64,000 nucleotides of DNA from Marifrigoribacter sp965178585 (GTDB lineage Bacteria; Bacteroidota; Bacteroidia; Flavobacteriales; Flavobacteriaceae), in contig OZ238267.1 in the NCBI GenBank assembly GCA_965178585.1, forward strand, positions 2,666,001 through 2,730,000, read 5' to 3'. Shown here piece by piece: positions 7,262 to 17,211 of the stretch (within the stretch, counting starts at the first letter, position 1; each line of letters opens with the position of its first letter). The notes under the pieces are model-generated. The model made no database searches and had not been told where the DNA came from. It worked only from the letters and a program-made list of their open reading frames with translations. A program made the translations under genes and the position numbers.

Positions 7262-10207
7262 TTACTCTTCTTTTTTAGGATTGATTTCGATAGAGAAATC
7301 TACAGTAACATCGTCACCTAATAATCCTCCTTTTTCACCAACACCATATGCAGATCTACTTACCGTAATTTCACCTTCAAAAGCAGCCGATGGGAATCCC
7401 CAAGGAGTATCTTGTTTACCTAAATAAGTTAATGGTAATTCTACCTCTTTAGTAACATCTTTAATTGTTAAGTCTCCTGTAACTAACATTCCATCACTTG
7501 TTTTATTAAAACTCTTAGAAACAAATGTCATAGTTGGAAATTTAGCAACATCAAAATACTCATCAGTTCTTAAGTGATTATCTCTCTTTTCGTTTGATGT
7601 ATTTACAGATGCAACATCAATTGTTATATTCATAGATGGGTTTTCAGAAAAATCGATAACACCTTCTACTGTTTTAAAACTACCTTTAGACTTAGCTACT
7701 ATATGTCTGATTGAAAAATCTACATAAGAGTGACTCCCGTCTAATACCCATACTCCTTGTAATTCAGCAGTGTCTTTTCCAGCTGATTTTTCAACTTTAA
7801 CATCAACATTTTTTAAAGCTTCCACTTGAGCTTTAACCTCAGCTTCTGTTCCTTCAAATACTTGCTCAGACTTAGTCGCTTTACCATTTTCAGTAACAAT
7901 AGTTGTTACTGTAGCTTTTGCTGTACCATCGTCATTAGCTTGCATCTTAACTTTCACCTCTTTCTCAACAGATTCGTTTGCGGTACCATGTACTTCGTGT
8001 ATTTCTGTAGTAGCATCGTGACCATCTGCAGAATGTCCTCCTAAAATAGGAGCAATCACCAATCCTATTAAACAAGTAAGTTTAATTAAGATGTTCATTG
8101 ATGGACCCGAAGTGTCTTTAAATGGATCACCAACAGTATCTCCAGTAATTGCTGCTTCGTGAGCATCAGAACCTTTATGTGTCATTTCACCATTAATCAT
8201 TACACCTGCTTCAAAAGATTTTTTAGCATTATCCCAAGCACCACCAGCATTGTTTTGGAAGATTGCCCAAAGCACACCAGAAACAGTAACACCAGCCATA
8301 TAACCACCTAACATTTCAGCAATAATCATATTATCCATTCCAAACAACATAGGTCCAAACGTAATAACTAATGGAAATCCAATAGTTAATAAACCTGGTA
8401 ACATCATTTCTTTTAAAGATGCTTCAGTTGAAATAGCCACACATTTATCATATTCTGGCTTCCCAGTTCCTTCCATAATTCCAGGAATGTCTTTAAACTG
8501 TCTTCTTACTTCATAAACCATTTGCATAGCTGCTTTACCAACAGCATTCATTGCTAATGCAGAGAATACTACAGGAACCATTCCTCCAACAAATAACATC
8601 GCTAAAACAGGTGCTTTAAAAATGTTAATTCCATCAATTCCTGTAAAAGTTACATAAGCAGCAAAAAGTGCTAATGAAGTTAATGCAGCAGATGCAATTG
8701 CAAAACCTTTACCTGTTGCAGCAGTTGTATTACCAACTGAATCTAATATATCTGTACGTTCTCTTACGATAGGATCTTGTTCACTCATTTCAGCAATTCC
8801 ACCTGCATTATCTGCAATTGGTCCAAAAGCATCAATAGCTAATTGCATTGCTGTAGTTGCCATCATTGCTGATGCTGCCATTGCAACACCATAAAATCCT
8901 GCTAAAGCATAAGAAGACCATATTGCAGCAGCAAATAAAATTACTGTTGGAAATGTAGAAATCATACCAGTTGCTAAACCTGCAATAATATTTGTACCAG
9001 CTCCAGTTGCCGATTTTTGAACAATATTTAAAATTGGTTTTTTACCTAAACCTGTATAGTATTCTGTTACCGATGATATAACACCACCCACGAATAAACC
9101 AACTAATGTTGCATAAAATACACGCATTGCAGTTATCTCTATAAGCCCTTCACCAAAGAAATGCATATTCATTGTTTCTGGTAACATATATTTTACTAAA
9201 ACAAAACAAGAAATTGCAACTAAAGCAATTGAAAACCAGTTTCCTTTATTTAAAGCACCCATTACCTGAGCTTCTTTTGCGTCGTTAGAACTTATTTTAA
9301 CTAACATAGTACCTAACATAGAAATGATAATACCAGCACCAGCAATTGCCATTGGTAATAAGATTGGTCCTATTCCTCCAAAAGCATCATTAATAACTCC
9401 ACCCATATCTTTTATGATGTAGTTTCCTAAAACCATTGCTGCTAAAACTGTAGCCACATACGAACCAAATAAATCAGCTCCCATACCTGCAACATCACCT
9501 ACATTATCACCCACGTTATCAGCAATTGTTGCTGGGTTTCTTGGATCATCTTCTGGAATACCAGCTTCTACTTTACCTACTAAATCTGCTCCAACATCTG
9601 CTGCTTTGGTATAAATACCACCACCTACTCTTGCGAATAATGCAATAGATTCTGCCCCTAAAGAAAATCCTGCTAAAGTTTCTAAAACAATAGTCATACT
9701 CTCTACTGAAAAAGCACCACTTGGGCCACCCATAAAAAAGTTATAGAAGAATATAAAAAACATGGTTAAACCTAAAACTGCTAAACCAGCAACTCCAAGA
9801 CCCATAACAGTTCCACCACCAAAAGATACTTTTAAAGCATTTGGTAAACTCGTACGAGCTGCTTGTGTTGTTCTTACATTTGTTTTGGTAGCAATTTTCA
9901 TCCCAATATTTCCTGCAAAAGCAGAGAAGATTGCTCCTAAAATAAAAGCAATTACGATTAGCCAGTGTGTTGAAGGAACTATTGTAGATACTACAAATAG
10001 TAAAACACTCACAACAGCAACGAATATAGCTAGTAATCTATATTCTGCATTTAAAAATGCCAAAGCACCTTCGTAGATGTGATCTGAAATTTCTTTCATT
10101 TTACCATCACCTGCATCTTGCTTCATCACCCAAGATTTTTTAACTAACATATAAGCTAATCCTATTAATGCCGCTACTATTGGCATATAAATCATCATTG
10201 ATTCCAT
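7262..10207 (-). CDS. hppA: Membrane ion-pumping pyrophosphatase fused to a YceI domain
   Basis: The protein has 981 residues. Residues 1 to about 722 form a complete membrane pyrophosphatase with about 16 transmembrane segments, which couples PPi hydrolysis to H+ or Na+ export. The PPi site is seen in DVGADLVGKVE, EDDPRNPATIADN and VGDNVGDVAG, and the late aspartates in GDTVGDPFKDTSGP. GNTTAATGKGF carries alanine where K+-independent enzymes have lysine, so it is predicted to be K+-dependent. A linker of about 95 residues (His- and charge-rich) leads to a YceI beta-barrel domain at about 818-981. Usual pyrophosphatases stop near 700-800 residues. The family's C-terminus faces the periplasm, where YceI proteins normally work. 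Confidence 0.9.
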   Translation of the reverse strand: MESMMIYMPIVAALIGLAYMLVKKSWVMKQDAGDGKMKEISDHIYEGALAFLNAEYRLLAIFVAVVSVLLFVVSTIVPSTHWLIVIAFILGAIFSAFAGNIGMKIATKTNVRTTQAARTSLPNALKVSFGGGTVMGLGVAGLAVLGLTMFFIFFYNFFMGGPSGAFSVESMTIVLETLAGFSLGAESIALFARVGGGIYTKAADVGADLVGKVEAGIPEDDPRNPATIADNVGDNVGDVAGMGADLFGSYVATVLAAMVLGNYIIKDMGGVINDAFGGIGPILLPMAIAGAGIIISMLGTMLVKISSNDAKEAQVMGALNKGNWFSIALVAISCFVLVKYMLPETMNMHFFGEGLIEITAMRVFYATLVGLFVGGVISSVTEYYTGLGKKPILNIVQKSATGAGTNIIAGLATGMISTFPTVILFAAAIWSSYALAGFYGVAMAASAMMATTAMQLAIDAFGPIADNAGGIAEMSEQDPIVRERTDILDSVGNTTAATGKGFAIASAALTSLALFAAYVTFTGIDGINIFKAPVLAMLFVGGMVPVVFSALAMNAVGKAAMQMVYEVRRQFKDIPGIMEGTGKPEYDKCVAISTEASLKEMMLPGLLTIGFPLVITFGPMLFGMDNMIIAEMLGGYMAGVTVSGVLWAIFQNNAGGAWDNAKKSFEAGVMINGEMTHKGSDAHEAAITGDTVGDPFKDTSGPSMNILIKLTCLIGLVIAPILGGHSADGHDATTEIHEVHGTANESVEKEVKVKMQANDDGTAKATVTTIVTENGKATKSEQVFEGTEAEVKAQVEALKNVDVKVEKSAGKDTAELQGVWVLDGSHSYVDFSIRHIVAKSKGSFKTVEGVIDFSENPSMNITIDVASVNTSNEKRDNHLRTDEYFDVAKFPTMTFVSKSFNKTSDGMLVTGDLTIKDVTKEVELPLTYLGKQDTPWGFPSAAFEGEITVSRSAYGVGEKGGLLGDDVTVDFSIEINPKKEE

Positions 10208-10260
10208 TTTATTTTATTTTATTATTAAGCTGGGCAAAAGTAGTAAATTCAAATAGAATA

Positions 10261-10291
10261 AAAAACCCTTCAGAAAACTAATTCTGAAGGG
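10261..10291 (-). terminator. Terminator of the soluble pyrophosphatase gene
   Basis: A perfect 10-bp stem CCCTTCAGAA / TTCTGAAGGG (10266-10275 and 10282-10291) with a 6-base loop is followed on the minus strand by a run of T. It separates ppa from hppA. Confidence 0.85.
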
Positions 10292-10316
10292 CTATTTTTA
10301 TGGTTTTTAGCAACTT

Positions 10317-10844
10317 TTAAATAGTAAAGTCACCATTTGTTTTATGCTCACTATTCTCGTATCTATCTACACATTTAGTTAAAATATCATATGCTTCAAT
10401 AGCATCTCCCCATCCACCTACATCAACTTTCTTTTTTTCTAAATCTTTATAAACTTGAAAAAAATGTTCTATTTCTTTAATTTGATGAGGATTCATATCG
10501 GATAAATCGTTTAGATTATTCCAAATTGGATCTGAAACTGGAACACATATTACTTTTTCATCAGGGCCTTTTTCATCAGCCATATGAAATACTCCTATAG
10601 GTTTAACCTCAACTACACACATAGGAAAAGTTGGCTCTCCTCCAAGAACTAATACATCTAATGGATCTCCATCCAATGCAAGTGTCTCAGGTATAAACCC
10701 ATAATCTGCTGGATACATCATCGATGAGAACAACATTCTATCAAATCTAATTTTATGTAAATCGAAATCGTATTCGTATTTATTTCTACTTCCTTTTGGT
10801 ATTTCAATTAATACATCAAAGGATTTTTTGCCGTTTTTAGTCAT
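10317..10844 (-). CDS. ppa: Inorganic pyrophosphatase (family I)
   Basis: This cytoplasmic enzyme of 175 residues hydrolyses PPi to two phosphates. Its Mg2+-binding signature DGDPLDVLVLG and the preceding YGFIPETL are typical of family I, and length matches bacterial hexameric forms. Later GGWGDAIEAY supplies further active-site acids. It lies directly upstream of the membrane pyrophosphatase on the same strand but with its own terminator, so the cell has an energy-wasting and an energy-conserving route for PPi side by side. Confidence 0.95.
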   Translation of the reverse strand: MTKNGKKSFDVLIEIPKGSRNKYEYDFDLHKIRFDRMLFSSMMYPADYGFIPETLALDGDPLDVLVLGGEPTFPMCVVEVKPIGVFHMADEKGPDEKVICVPVSDPIWNNLNDLSDMNPHQIKEIEHFFQVYKDLEKKKVDVGGWGDAIEAYDILTKCVDRYENSEHKTNGDFTI

Positions 10845-10898
10845 TATCTAATTTTTATGCAAATTTATAAGAAACTTATTAAATAGAAGGTTTTATAA

Positions 10899-13388
10899 TT
10901 AAAAAGAAAAGCTAAAGTTCCCTGTAACTCCAAAGTTTCTTGCTCCTGGATTGTCTAGGTAGTTCCCACGAAAATTAAGCTGTATAGAAAATATTTTAAA
11001 AATGTTCCCTACACCAGCACTCCATTCCCAATAGATATCTTCAGGAGAGTTATAACGAATTGGCAATCCGTCAACTCCTACATTTATAGAATTATTCTCT
11101 TCAGAAATTTGACCCCATACTGCCCTAAAACCTACAAGTTCACGTAAATTTAGTTCCCTAAGAAAAGGAACTCTTCCAAAAAACCTACCTCCAAAATTAT
11201 GTTTCATATGAAAGGACGCATAGGTATCACTTACAAACTCATAATAATCTAATTGTGTAAAAGTATTATATATACTCCATAATGATTGATTACCTGGAAT
11301 TGGACTTAATAGACCTAATGGAACGGTTCCAAATATTTTTCCCAATTCAATAGTGGTATACAATCTTCCTAAACCACCTACATTCCATGGCTGGGTATAA
11401 AGAGTTTGAATTCTGTGATAATCAAAATCACTTTTTAATACATTTTCTAATCCAAAAGTATATCCAAGAAAAAAGGATGGAAAATTCCCTTCATTAATTA
11501 CGTTCCTTTCTACTCCATAACCAGAAGTCTTTCTACCTGGTGTATAATTAATACCTAGTTCTAATTCAGATTGTTTTAATTGATCTTTTATAATTCCGTT
11601 TTCGTCATAATAACTTAAACTAAAAGTATCGGAAGCAGAAGATAATGTTCGATGAGATCCTAATACACGAAAAATAAAATTTTTTGCAGGTTCCATTTGA
11701 TAACCCATTGTAAATAACTCAATATTGGTTAATCGATCATTTGAACCAACTGTAATTAATCCTGAGGACGCTCTATTTCTTCCTAAAACATCTTTACTAT
11801 TTGTTAAACTTGCACCCGTTTGCTCTACATCTTTACGGTAACCTCCAAATATTGTCTTCCTGTTTTTTTTACTCACTATCACTTTACCTGATAGCCCATA
11901 TTTAAACTCATGATCTTTAAAACCATAAGCTCCAAAGCCTTCTAATCTCCACAAATCATTTTGACCAAAGTAAGTTCTACCCCCTAGTCTAAGCCTTAAT
12001 CCTTCTACTTCATTATAACCAAACACAGAATATAAAGGACCTGCATCAAACCCCTTAAATTCATAATATCCAGTGGCGACCAAAGCTCCTAATGTTTGCA
12101 TTCTTTTAAAACGAGGAACTGTTTTTAAAGTATCTAACATTTCATATACCCCTTCTTCATCTTCACTCAAAGATTCCATTCTCCTTTCCTCCCAAAAATC
12201 ATCTGGCCGATTAAAAACTTCATATTCGCTTGGATCTACATTTTCCTTATAAAACTTGTCTTCTTTAGGAATGTCAAATTCATAATTATCAAAAAGCGTT
12301 GTTCTTTTCCCATACATTCCGCGAGCACTTTCTTTTTTCCTAAAGCTAAAATCACTTAACATATAGTCTTTAGTAATTAAAAAAGTAGAATCGTTTAAAA
12401 CATCAAATTCTTGTTCAATATAAATTTCACGAACCCAGTTTAAGTTTACACTTTTGGAAGCTTGAAGATTAATTTCTTTAACTGCCCATGTAGTATCATT
12501 TACCCAAAAATCTCCCTTAAAAGTAAGTTCATTTTTTCTTCTAGGATAATAAACAATATTATAACACCATTTATCTCCTATAAATGCGCTATCAAGTAAC
12601 ACATAATTATAAACATTGATACCTGTAGTTGATAACGGACTGGTAAAAGCAACATCAAAGAATTTTAAGTGATTGTCATAAATATCAAAATCTGAATATA
12701 AATCTTTCACAAATTCTATAACTGTTTGGTTATTTTCAAACCCTGAGTTTTTATTCCCTTCTAGTATTTCTTTTTCCTTATTCAGGACATTATCTCCATA
12801 AACCTTAGAATAAGCTTCATTAATAAATATTGGCAAATAAGTATTACCCGTTACACGAGAAGTATCTACATGATTAAAAATAAATTCCATCCCTTTAAAA
12901 GTTTTACTTTTAATAAAACTACTATCGATGGTATTTAAATCGAATTCAAGTTTTTCATATTTATTATATGCATATTGATTAAATTTTTTAACTCCATTCC
13001 CTCTTCTGTTTTCCCAAATCTTTCTAAGAATATCAATTGCAGGGTTATTTTTTTTGGATTGTTTTCCACTAAAAATCACTACTTCTTTTAGAGCAGCGGA
13101 TTCTTCTTCCAAAACAATATTCATTTTAAAATTACTCCTTTTAGTAAGTTCAATTTCTAAAGTAGCATAACCTATAAATGAAAATACAACAGTAGAATAC
13201 GTATCGTCACTTTCTAAATAAAATCGACCATTTTCATTGGTAATCGTTCCTTCATTAGAGTCTTTAAAAAAAACATTTGCAAAGGCAATCGGATCTCCAA
13301 AATTATCCTTTATTTCACCACTCACCTTAGTTTGAGCATGTACCAAGGAAGTAAAAATAATTAATAAATAAAAGTAATATTGTTTCAT
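10899..13388 (-). CDS. DUF5686 / carboxypeptidase-regulatory-like outer-membrane protein
   Basis: This is an 829-residue outer-membrane protein from the ATG at 13388; a TTG one codon upstream is a poorer start. The signal peptide covers residues 1-18 (ending VHAQ). A CarboxypepD_reg-like beta-sandwich (about 19-105: GDPIAFANVFF, NENGRFYL) precedes a long DUF5686 region (about 120-829) of alternating strands that ends in F-S-F-S-F, an outer-membrane barrel terminus. The same arrangement occurs in many Flavobacteriia. The function is unknown. It sits alone between ppa and pdhB. Confidence 0.82.
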   Translation of the reverse strand: MKQYYFYLLIIFTSLVHAQTKVSGEIKDNFGDPIAFANVFFKDSNEGTITNENGRFYLESDDTYSTVVFSFIGYATLEIELTKRSNFKMNIVLEEESAALKEVVIFSGKQSKKNNPAIDILRKIWENRRGNGVKKFNQYAYNKYEKLEFDLNTIDSSFIKSKTFKGMEFIFNHVDTSRVTGNTYLPIFINEAYSKVYGDNVLNKEKEILEGNKNSGFENNQTVIEFVKDLYSDFDIYDNHLKFFDVAFTSPLSTTGINVYNYVLLDSAFIGDKWCYNIVYYPRRKNELTFKGDFWVNDTTWAVKEINLQASKSVNLNWVREIYIEQEFDVLNDSTFLITKDYMLSDFSFRKKESARGMYGKRTTLFDNYEFDIPKEDKFYKENVDPSEYEVFNRPDDFWEERRMESLSEDEEGVYEMLDTLKTVPRFKRMQTLGALVATGYYEFKGFDAGPLYSVFGYNEVEGLRLRLGGRTYFGQNDLWRLEGFGAYGFKDHEFKYGLSGKVIVSKKNRKTIFGGYRKDVEQTGASLTNSKDVLGRNRASSGLITVGSNDRLTNIELFTMGYQMEPAKNFIFRVLGSHRTLSSASDTFSLSYYDENGIIKDQLKQSELELGINYTPGRKTSGYGVERNVINEGNFPSFFLGYTFGLENVLKSDFDYHRIQTLYTQPWNVGGLGRLYTTIELGKIFGTVPLGLLSPIPGNQSLWSIYNTFTQLDYYEFVSDTYASFHMKHNFGGRFFGRVPFLRELNLRELVGFRAVWGQISEENNSINVGVDGLPIRYNSPEDIYWEWSAGVGNIFKIFSIQLNFRGNYLDNPGARNFGVTGNFSFSF

Positions 13389-13473
13389 CAAAATCTATCC
13401 GATATTAATGCATTGATATGGGGCTTGTAATTTTAATCAACCACTTTAATAAAGTTAAAAATGTAATATATGC

Positions 13474-14451
13474 TTATTTATACAACACTTTTTTAACCGC
13501 CTTTATTACATCATCACTATTAGGAAGCCATTCAGCTAGTAATACTGGAGAAAAAGGTGCAGGAGTATCTGCTGTATTTATTTTAATAATTGGAGCATCT
13601 AAATAATCGAATGCTTGTTCTTGAACTTGATAAGTGATTTCTGTTGAAATATTCCCAAATGGCCAAGATTCTTCTAATATTACTAGACGATTTGTTTTTT
13701 TTACGGACTCAATAATTGCATCATTATCTAATGGACGAACCGTTCTTAAATCAATAATTTCACAATCAATTCCTTCTTCCGAAAGTACATCAGCTGCCTT
13801 ATATGCTTCTTTTATAATTTTTCCAAATGAAACAATAGTTACGTCTTTCCCTTTGCGTTTTATTTCTGCAACTCCTAATGGAATTAAATATTCACCTTCT
13901 GGAACTTCACCCTTATCACCATACATTTGCTCACTTTCCATAAAAATTACCGGATCATCATCTCTAATAGCACTCTTTAATAAACCTTTTGCATCTTTAG
14001 GATTACTTGGCACTACTACTTTTAAACCAGGACAATTGGCATACCAACTCTCAAAAGCTTGTGAATGTGTTGCAGCTAATTGGCCAGCAGATGCTGTAGG
14101 TCCTCTGAATACTATAGGAATATTAAACTGTCCGCCACTCATCTGACGCATTTTTGCAGCATTATTTATAATTTGATCAATACTAACTAACGAAAAATTA
14201 AAGGTCATATATTCAACAATAGGTCTGTTGCCATTCATAGCAGATCCAATAGCAATTCCTGAAAATCCAAGTTCAGATATTGGCGTATCAATAACTCTTA
14301 ATTCGCCAAACTCATCTAACATTCCTTTACTAGCCTTGTATGCTCCATTGTATTCGGCTACTTCTTCACCCATTAAATAAATGCTTTCATCACGACGCAT
14401 TTCTTCACTCATTGCTTCACAAATAGCTTCTCTAAATTGAATTGTTTTCAT
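13474..14451 (-). CDS. pdhB: Pyruvate dehydrogenase E1 component, beta subunit
   Basis: The protein has 325 residues. It has the transketolase-type pyrimidine-binding domain (about 4-180: LMGEEVAEYNGAYK, DTPISELGFSG, THSQAFESWYA) and the C-terminal transketolase domain (about 195-320: EESWPFGNISTEI, ADTPAPFSPVL). Together with an alpha subunit it decarboxylates pyruvate with thiamine diphosphate. The residues at 128-135 (GPTASAGQ) and the overall length fit PDH beta rather than branched-chain E1 beta, though these are close relatives. The alpha subunit is not in this window. Confidence 0.9.
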   Translation of the reverse strand: MKTIQFREAICEAMSEEMRRDESIYLMGEEVAEYNGAYKASKGMLDEFGELRVIDTPISELGFSGIAIGSAMNGNRPIVEYMTFNFSLVSIDQIINNAAKMRQMSGGQFNIPIVFRGPTASAGQLAATHSQAFESWYANCPGLKVVVPSNPKDAKGLLKSAIRDDDPVIFMESEQMYGDKGEVPEGEYLIPLGVAEIKRKGKDVTIVSFGKIIKEAYKAADVLSEEGIDCEIIDLRTVRPLDNDAIIESVKKTNRLVILEESWPFGNISTEITYQVQEQAFDYLDAPIIKINTADTPAPFSPVLLAEWLPNSDDVIKAVKKVLYK

Positions 14452-14631
14452 ATATAATCTTATAATTTATTTGCAAACCTGAAAGATATCAGATTTTAAA
14501 ATATACTTTCTATAATCCCTTTTTTAAAAAGGAATCGCAAAAATACTATTATTTATAAGCGACTCCCTATTTTTTCTTAAGTTTTAACGAATTTTATTAT
14601 GCGTGCATAGCAAAATAATTAAAATTATGTC

Positions 14632-14639
14632 TATCTTTG
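14632..14639 (+). promoter_or_regulatory. Putative -7 box of the etfBA operon
   Basis: TATCTTTG matches the TAnnTTTG consensus exactly and lies about 70 bases ahead of etfB. No clear TTG element stands at the usual distance upstream. Confidence 0.45.
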
Positions 14640-14709
14640 TGCCTTCAAAAATGAAGCTTTTTTACGCTAAAAACATTCAGTTAAATTAAATAAAAATTAA
14701 AATATTACT

Positions 14710-15450
14710 ATGAAAATATTAGTATGCATAAGTCACGTACCTGACACAACATCTAAAATTAATTTTTCAGAAGGAGATTCTAAATTTGACACCAACGGTG
14801 TTCAGTTTGTAATTAATCCTAATGACGAATTTGGTTTAACACGTGCTATGTGGTTTAAAGAAAAACAAGGTGCAACAGTTCATGTTGTAAATGTTGGAGG
14901 TCCTGAAACTGAACCTACTTTAAGAAAGGCATTGGCAATTGGTGCAGACGAAGCAATTAGAGTTAATACTGAAGCTACCGATGGTTTTTATGTTGCTAAA
15001 CAATTAGCAAACGTTGTAAAAGAAGGCGGTTACGATTTAGTTCTTGGAGGCAGAGAGTCCATAGATTACAATGGAGGAATGGTTCCTGGTATGGTTGCAA
15101 AATTAACTAATGCAAATTTTGTAAATATGTGTATTAGTTTAGAAGTCGATGGTGAAAACGTAATTGCAGGACGTGAGATTGACGGCGGTAAAGAAGTCAT
15201 AAACACTACACTCCCATTAGTAATTGGTGGTCAAAAAGGAATTGTACAAGAAGCAGACCTACGAATTCCAAATATGAGAGGTATTATGCAAGCACGTAGC
15301 AAACCTCTTAATGTCAAAGAACCTATTGATACAAATGCAGAAACTAAAATCGAAAGTTTTACTAAACCAGACGCAAAAGGTTCCGTAAAATTAGTAGATA
15401 ATGTTGATGAATTAGTCAACTTACTTCATAATGAAGCTAAAGTAATTTAA
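14710..15450 (+). CDS. etfB: Electron transfer flavoprotein, beta subunit
   Basis: The beta subunit has 246 residues. It binds AMP and forms the heterodimer that passes electrons from acyl-CoA dehydrogenases to the quinone pool. Family marks include ISHVPDTTSKI at the start, VINPNDEFGL at 37-46, GGRESIDYNGG and the recognition-loop region VIGGQKGI. etfA follows after 73 bases. Confidence 0.93.
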   Translation: MKILVCISHVPDTTSKINFSEGDSKFDTNGVQFVINPNDEFGLTRAMWFKEKQGATVHVVNVGGPETEPTLRKALAIGADEAIRVNTEATDGFYVAKQLANVVKEGGYDLVLGGRESIDYNGGMVPGMVAKLTNANFVNMCISLEVDGENVIAGREIDGGKEVINTTLPLVIGGQKGIVQEADLRIPNMRGIMQARSKPLNVKEPIDTNAETKIESFTKPDAKGSVKLVDNVDELVNLLHNEAKVI

Positions 15451-15523
15451 TAAACAAAATACAGAACACAGTTAACCAATCTATTGATTTTAATGTGTTT
15501 TTAAACTTATAATTTTAAAAAAA

Positions 15524-16492
15524 ATGTCGGTATTAGTATATACAGAATCTGAAGGTGGAATCTTTAAAAAAATAGCATTCGAAGTCGTTTCTTATGCAAA
15601 AGGTATTGCAGATATGTTAGGAACTTCGGTTACTGCAGTATCTATAAATGGGACTCAAGCTGATCAATTAGGGAAATATGGTGCTTCCAAAGTACTGCAA
15701 ATAAACAATGATCAACTACAAAATTTTAATGCTTCTGCTTATGCAGATGTTATTTCTCAAGCTGCAAAAAACGAATCAGCATCTGTTGTGATAATTTCAT
15801 CTAGTGCAAACAGTAAATATTTAGCTCCTTTATTAGCAGTAAATATGGATGCAGGTTATGTTCCGAATGCAACACAACTACCTGCTAGTGCATCTCCTTT
15901 TAAAGTAACATCAAATGTTTTTTCGAATAAAGCTTTTGCTCTTACAGAAATTACAACTGAAACTAAGTTAATAGGACTTGCTAAAAACGCTTATGGAGTA
16001 TTAGAAAACGAAACTTCTTCAGCTGTTGAAGACTTTTCTCCAAGTTTATCTGAAAATGACTTTAATACAAAAGTAGCTTCTGTAGAAAAAGCAACTGACA
16101 AAGTTACTATTGCTGACGCAGATATAGTTGTATCTGGAGGTCGTGGATTAAAAGGGCCTGAAAATTGGGGAATGATTGAAGAGTTAGCAGAAACCTTAGG
16201 GGCTGCAACTGCCTGCTCAAAACCAGTTAGTGATTTAGGATGGAGACCTCACAGTGAGCACGTTGGGCAAACTGGAAAACCGGTTTCTTCTAATTTATAC
16301 ATTGCAATTGGTATTTCTGGAGCAATACAACATTTAGCAGGAGTTAATGCTTCAAAAGTTAAAGTTGTTATTAATAACGATCCAGAAGCTCCCTTCTTCA
16401 AAGCAGCAGATTATGGTATTGTAGGAGACGCTTTTGAGTATGTACCTCAACTAATAGAAAAATTAAAAGAGTTTAAATCTAATAACGCATAA
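15524..16492 (+). CDS. etfA: Electron transfer flavoprotein, alpha subunit
   Basis: The alpha subunit has 322 residues. The FAD-binding C-terminal domain is clear: VSGGRGLKGPENW, SKPVSDLGWRPHSEHVGQTG, the YIAIGISGAIQHLAG segment and NNDPEAPFF. The N-terminal domain is the ETF alpha/beta Rossmann-like fold. It is paired with etfB and ends in a strong terminator. Confidence 0.94.
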   Translation: MSVLVYTESEGGIFKKIAFEVVSYAKGIADMLGTSVTAVSINGTQADQLGKYGASKVLQINNDQLQNFNASAYADVISQAAKNESASVVIISSSANSKYLAPLLAVNMDAGYVPNATQLPASASPFKVTSNVFSNKAFALTEITTETKLIGLAKNAYGVLENETSSAVEDFSPSLSENDFNTKVASVEKATDKVTIADADIVVSGGRGLKGPENWGMIEELAETLGAATACSKPVSDLGWRPHSEHVGQTGKPVSSNLYIAIGISGAIQHLAGVNASKVKVVINNDPEAPFFKAADYGIVGDAFEYVPQLIEKLKEFKSNNA

Positions 16493-16522
16493 TTTTTTAT
16501 TAATTTGTGCCTGAATAAAAGG

Positions 16523-16570
16523 GCTGTTTAATTTTAGGATAGTCCAAAAAATTAAACAGCTTTTTTTTTG
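16523..16570 (+). terminator. Terminator after etfBA
   Basis: A 13-bp stem GCTGTTTAATTTT / AAAATTAAACAGC (16523-16535 and 16548-16560) is followed by nine T residues. Confidence 0.9.
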
Positions 16571-16581
16571 AATATTATTTA

Positions 16582-17205
16582 ATGAGCTTAGTAAGACTTA
16601 ACATTAAAGGGATTTCATATAGTCAGACTCAAAATGGTGCTTATGCGCTTATTTTAAGTGAAGAAAATGGGGACCAAAAACTACCTATTGTTATTGGAGC
16701 TTTTGAAGCACAATCAATAGCCATAGCTTTAGAAAAAGAAATTATGCCTCCAAGACCTCTTACGCATGATTTATTTAAAACTTTTGCAAATCGATATAAT
16801 ATCACTGTAAAGCAAGTGATTATTCATAAATTATTAGACGGTGTATTTTACTCAAGTATTATTTGTGAAAGGGAAGAAATTGAAGAAGTTATAGACGCCC
16901 GAACCAGTGATGCAATTGCATTAGCACTTCGTTTTAACGCACCTATATTTACTTATAAAGCAATTTTAGATAAAGCAGGAATTAAAACTGAAACCGAGAC
17001 TTCAAAAATGGATCTTTCAAAAAAAGCAGATACTGCTATTGAAGAACTTTTAATTGGCGAAAACAAAGAGTCAATTGTTACACCTCGTGAAGATTTTAGT
17101 AAACACTCATTAAAAACACTCAAAGAATTACTTGAAGAGGCTGTACTTAATGAGGAATATGAAAAAGCAGTACACATTAGGGATGAAATTTCAAAAAGAC
17201 AATAA
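16582..17205 (+). CDS. Bifunctional nuclease (DUF151) with C-terminal UVR motif
   Basis: The protein has 207 residues. A BFN/DUF151 domain occupies about residues 4-135 (LPIVIGAFEAQSIA, ARTSDAIALALRF) and a UvrB/UvrC-type UVR helix pair lies at about 172-205 (LKELLEEAVLNEEYEKAV). The family is described as nucleases with RNase and DNase activity and is widespread in Bacteroidetes. The nucleoside transporter gene starts 6 bases after it, which suggests one transcript and a link with nucleotide turnover. Confidence 0.85.
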   Translation: MSLVRLNIKGISYSQTQNGAYALILSEENGDQKLPIVIGAFEAQSIAIALEKEIMPPRPLTHDLFKTFANRYNITVKQVIIHKLLDGVFYSSIICEREEIEEVIDARTSDAIALALRFNAPIFTYKAILDKAGIKTETETSKMDLSKKADTAIEELLIGENKESIVTPREDFSKHSLKTLKELLEEAVLNEEYEKAVHIRDEISKRQ

Positions 17206-17211
17206 TAACAT

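Noticed and set aside
13634..14146. Open frame of 170 codons on the plus strand
   Set aside because: It is the antisense shadow of pdhB, whose protein matches its family from end to end.
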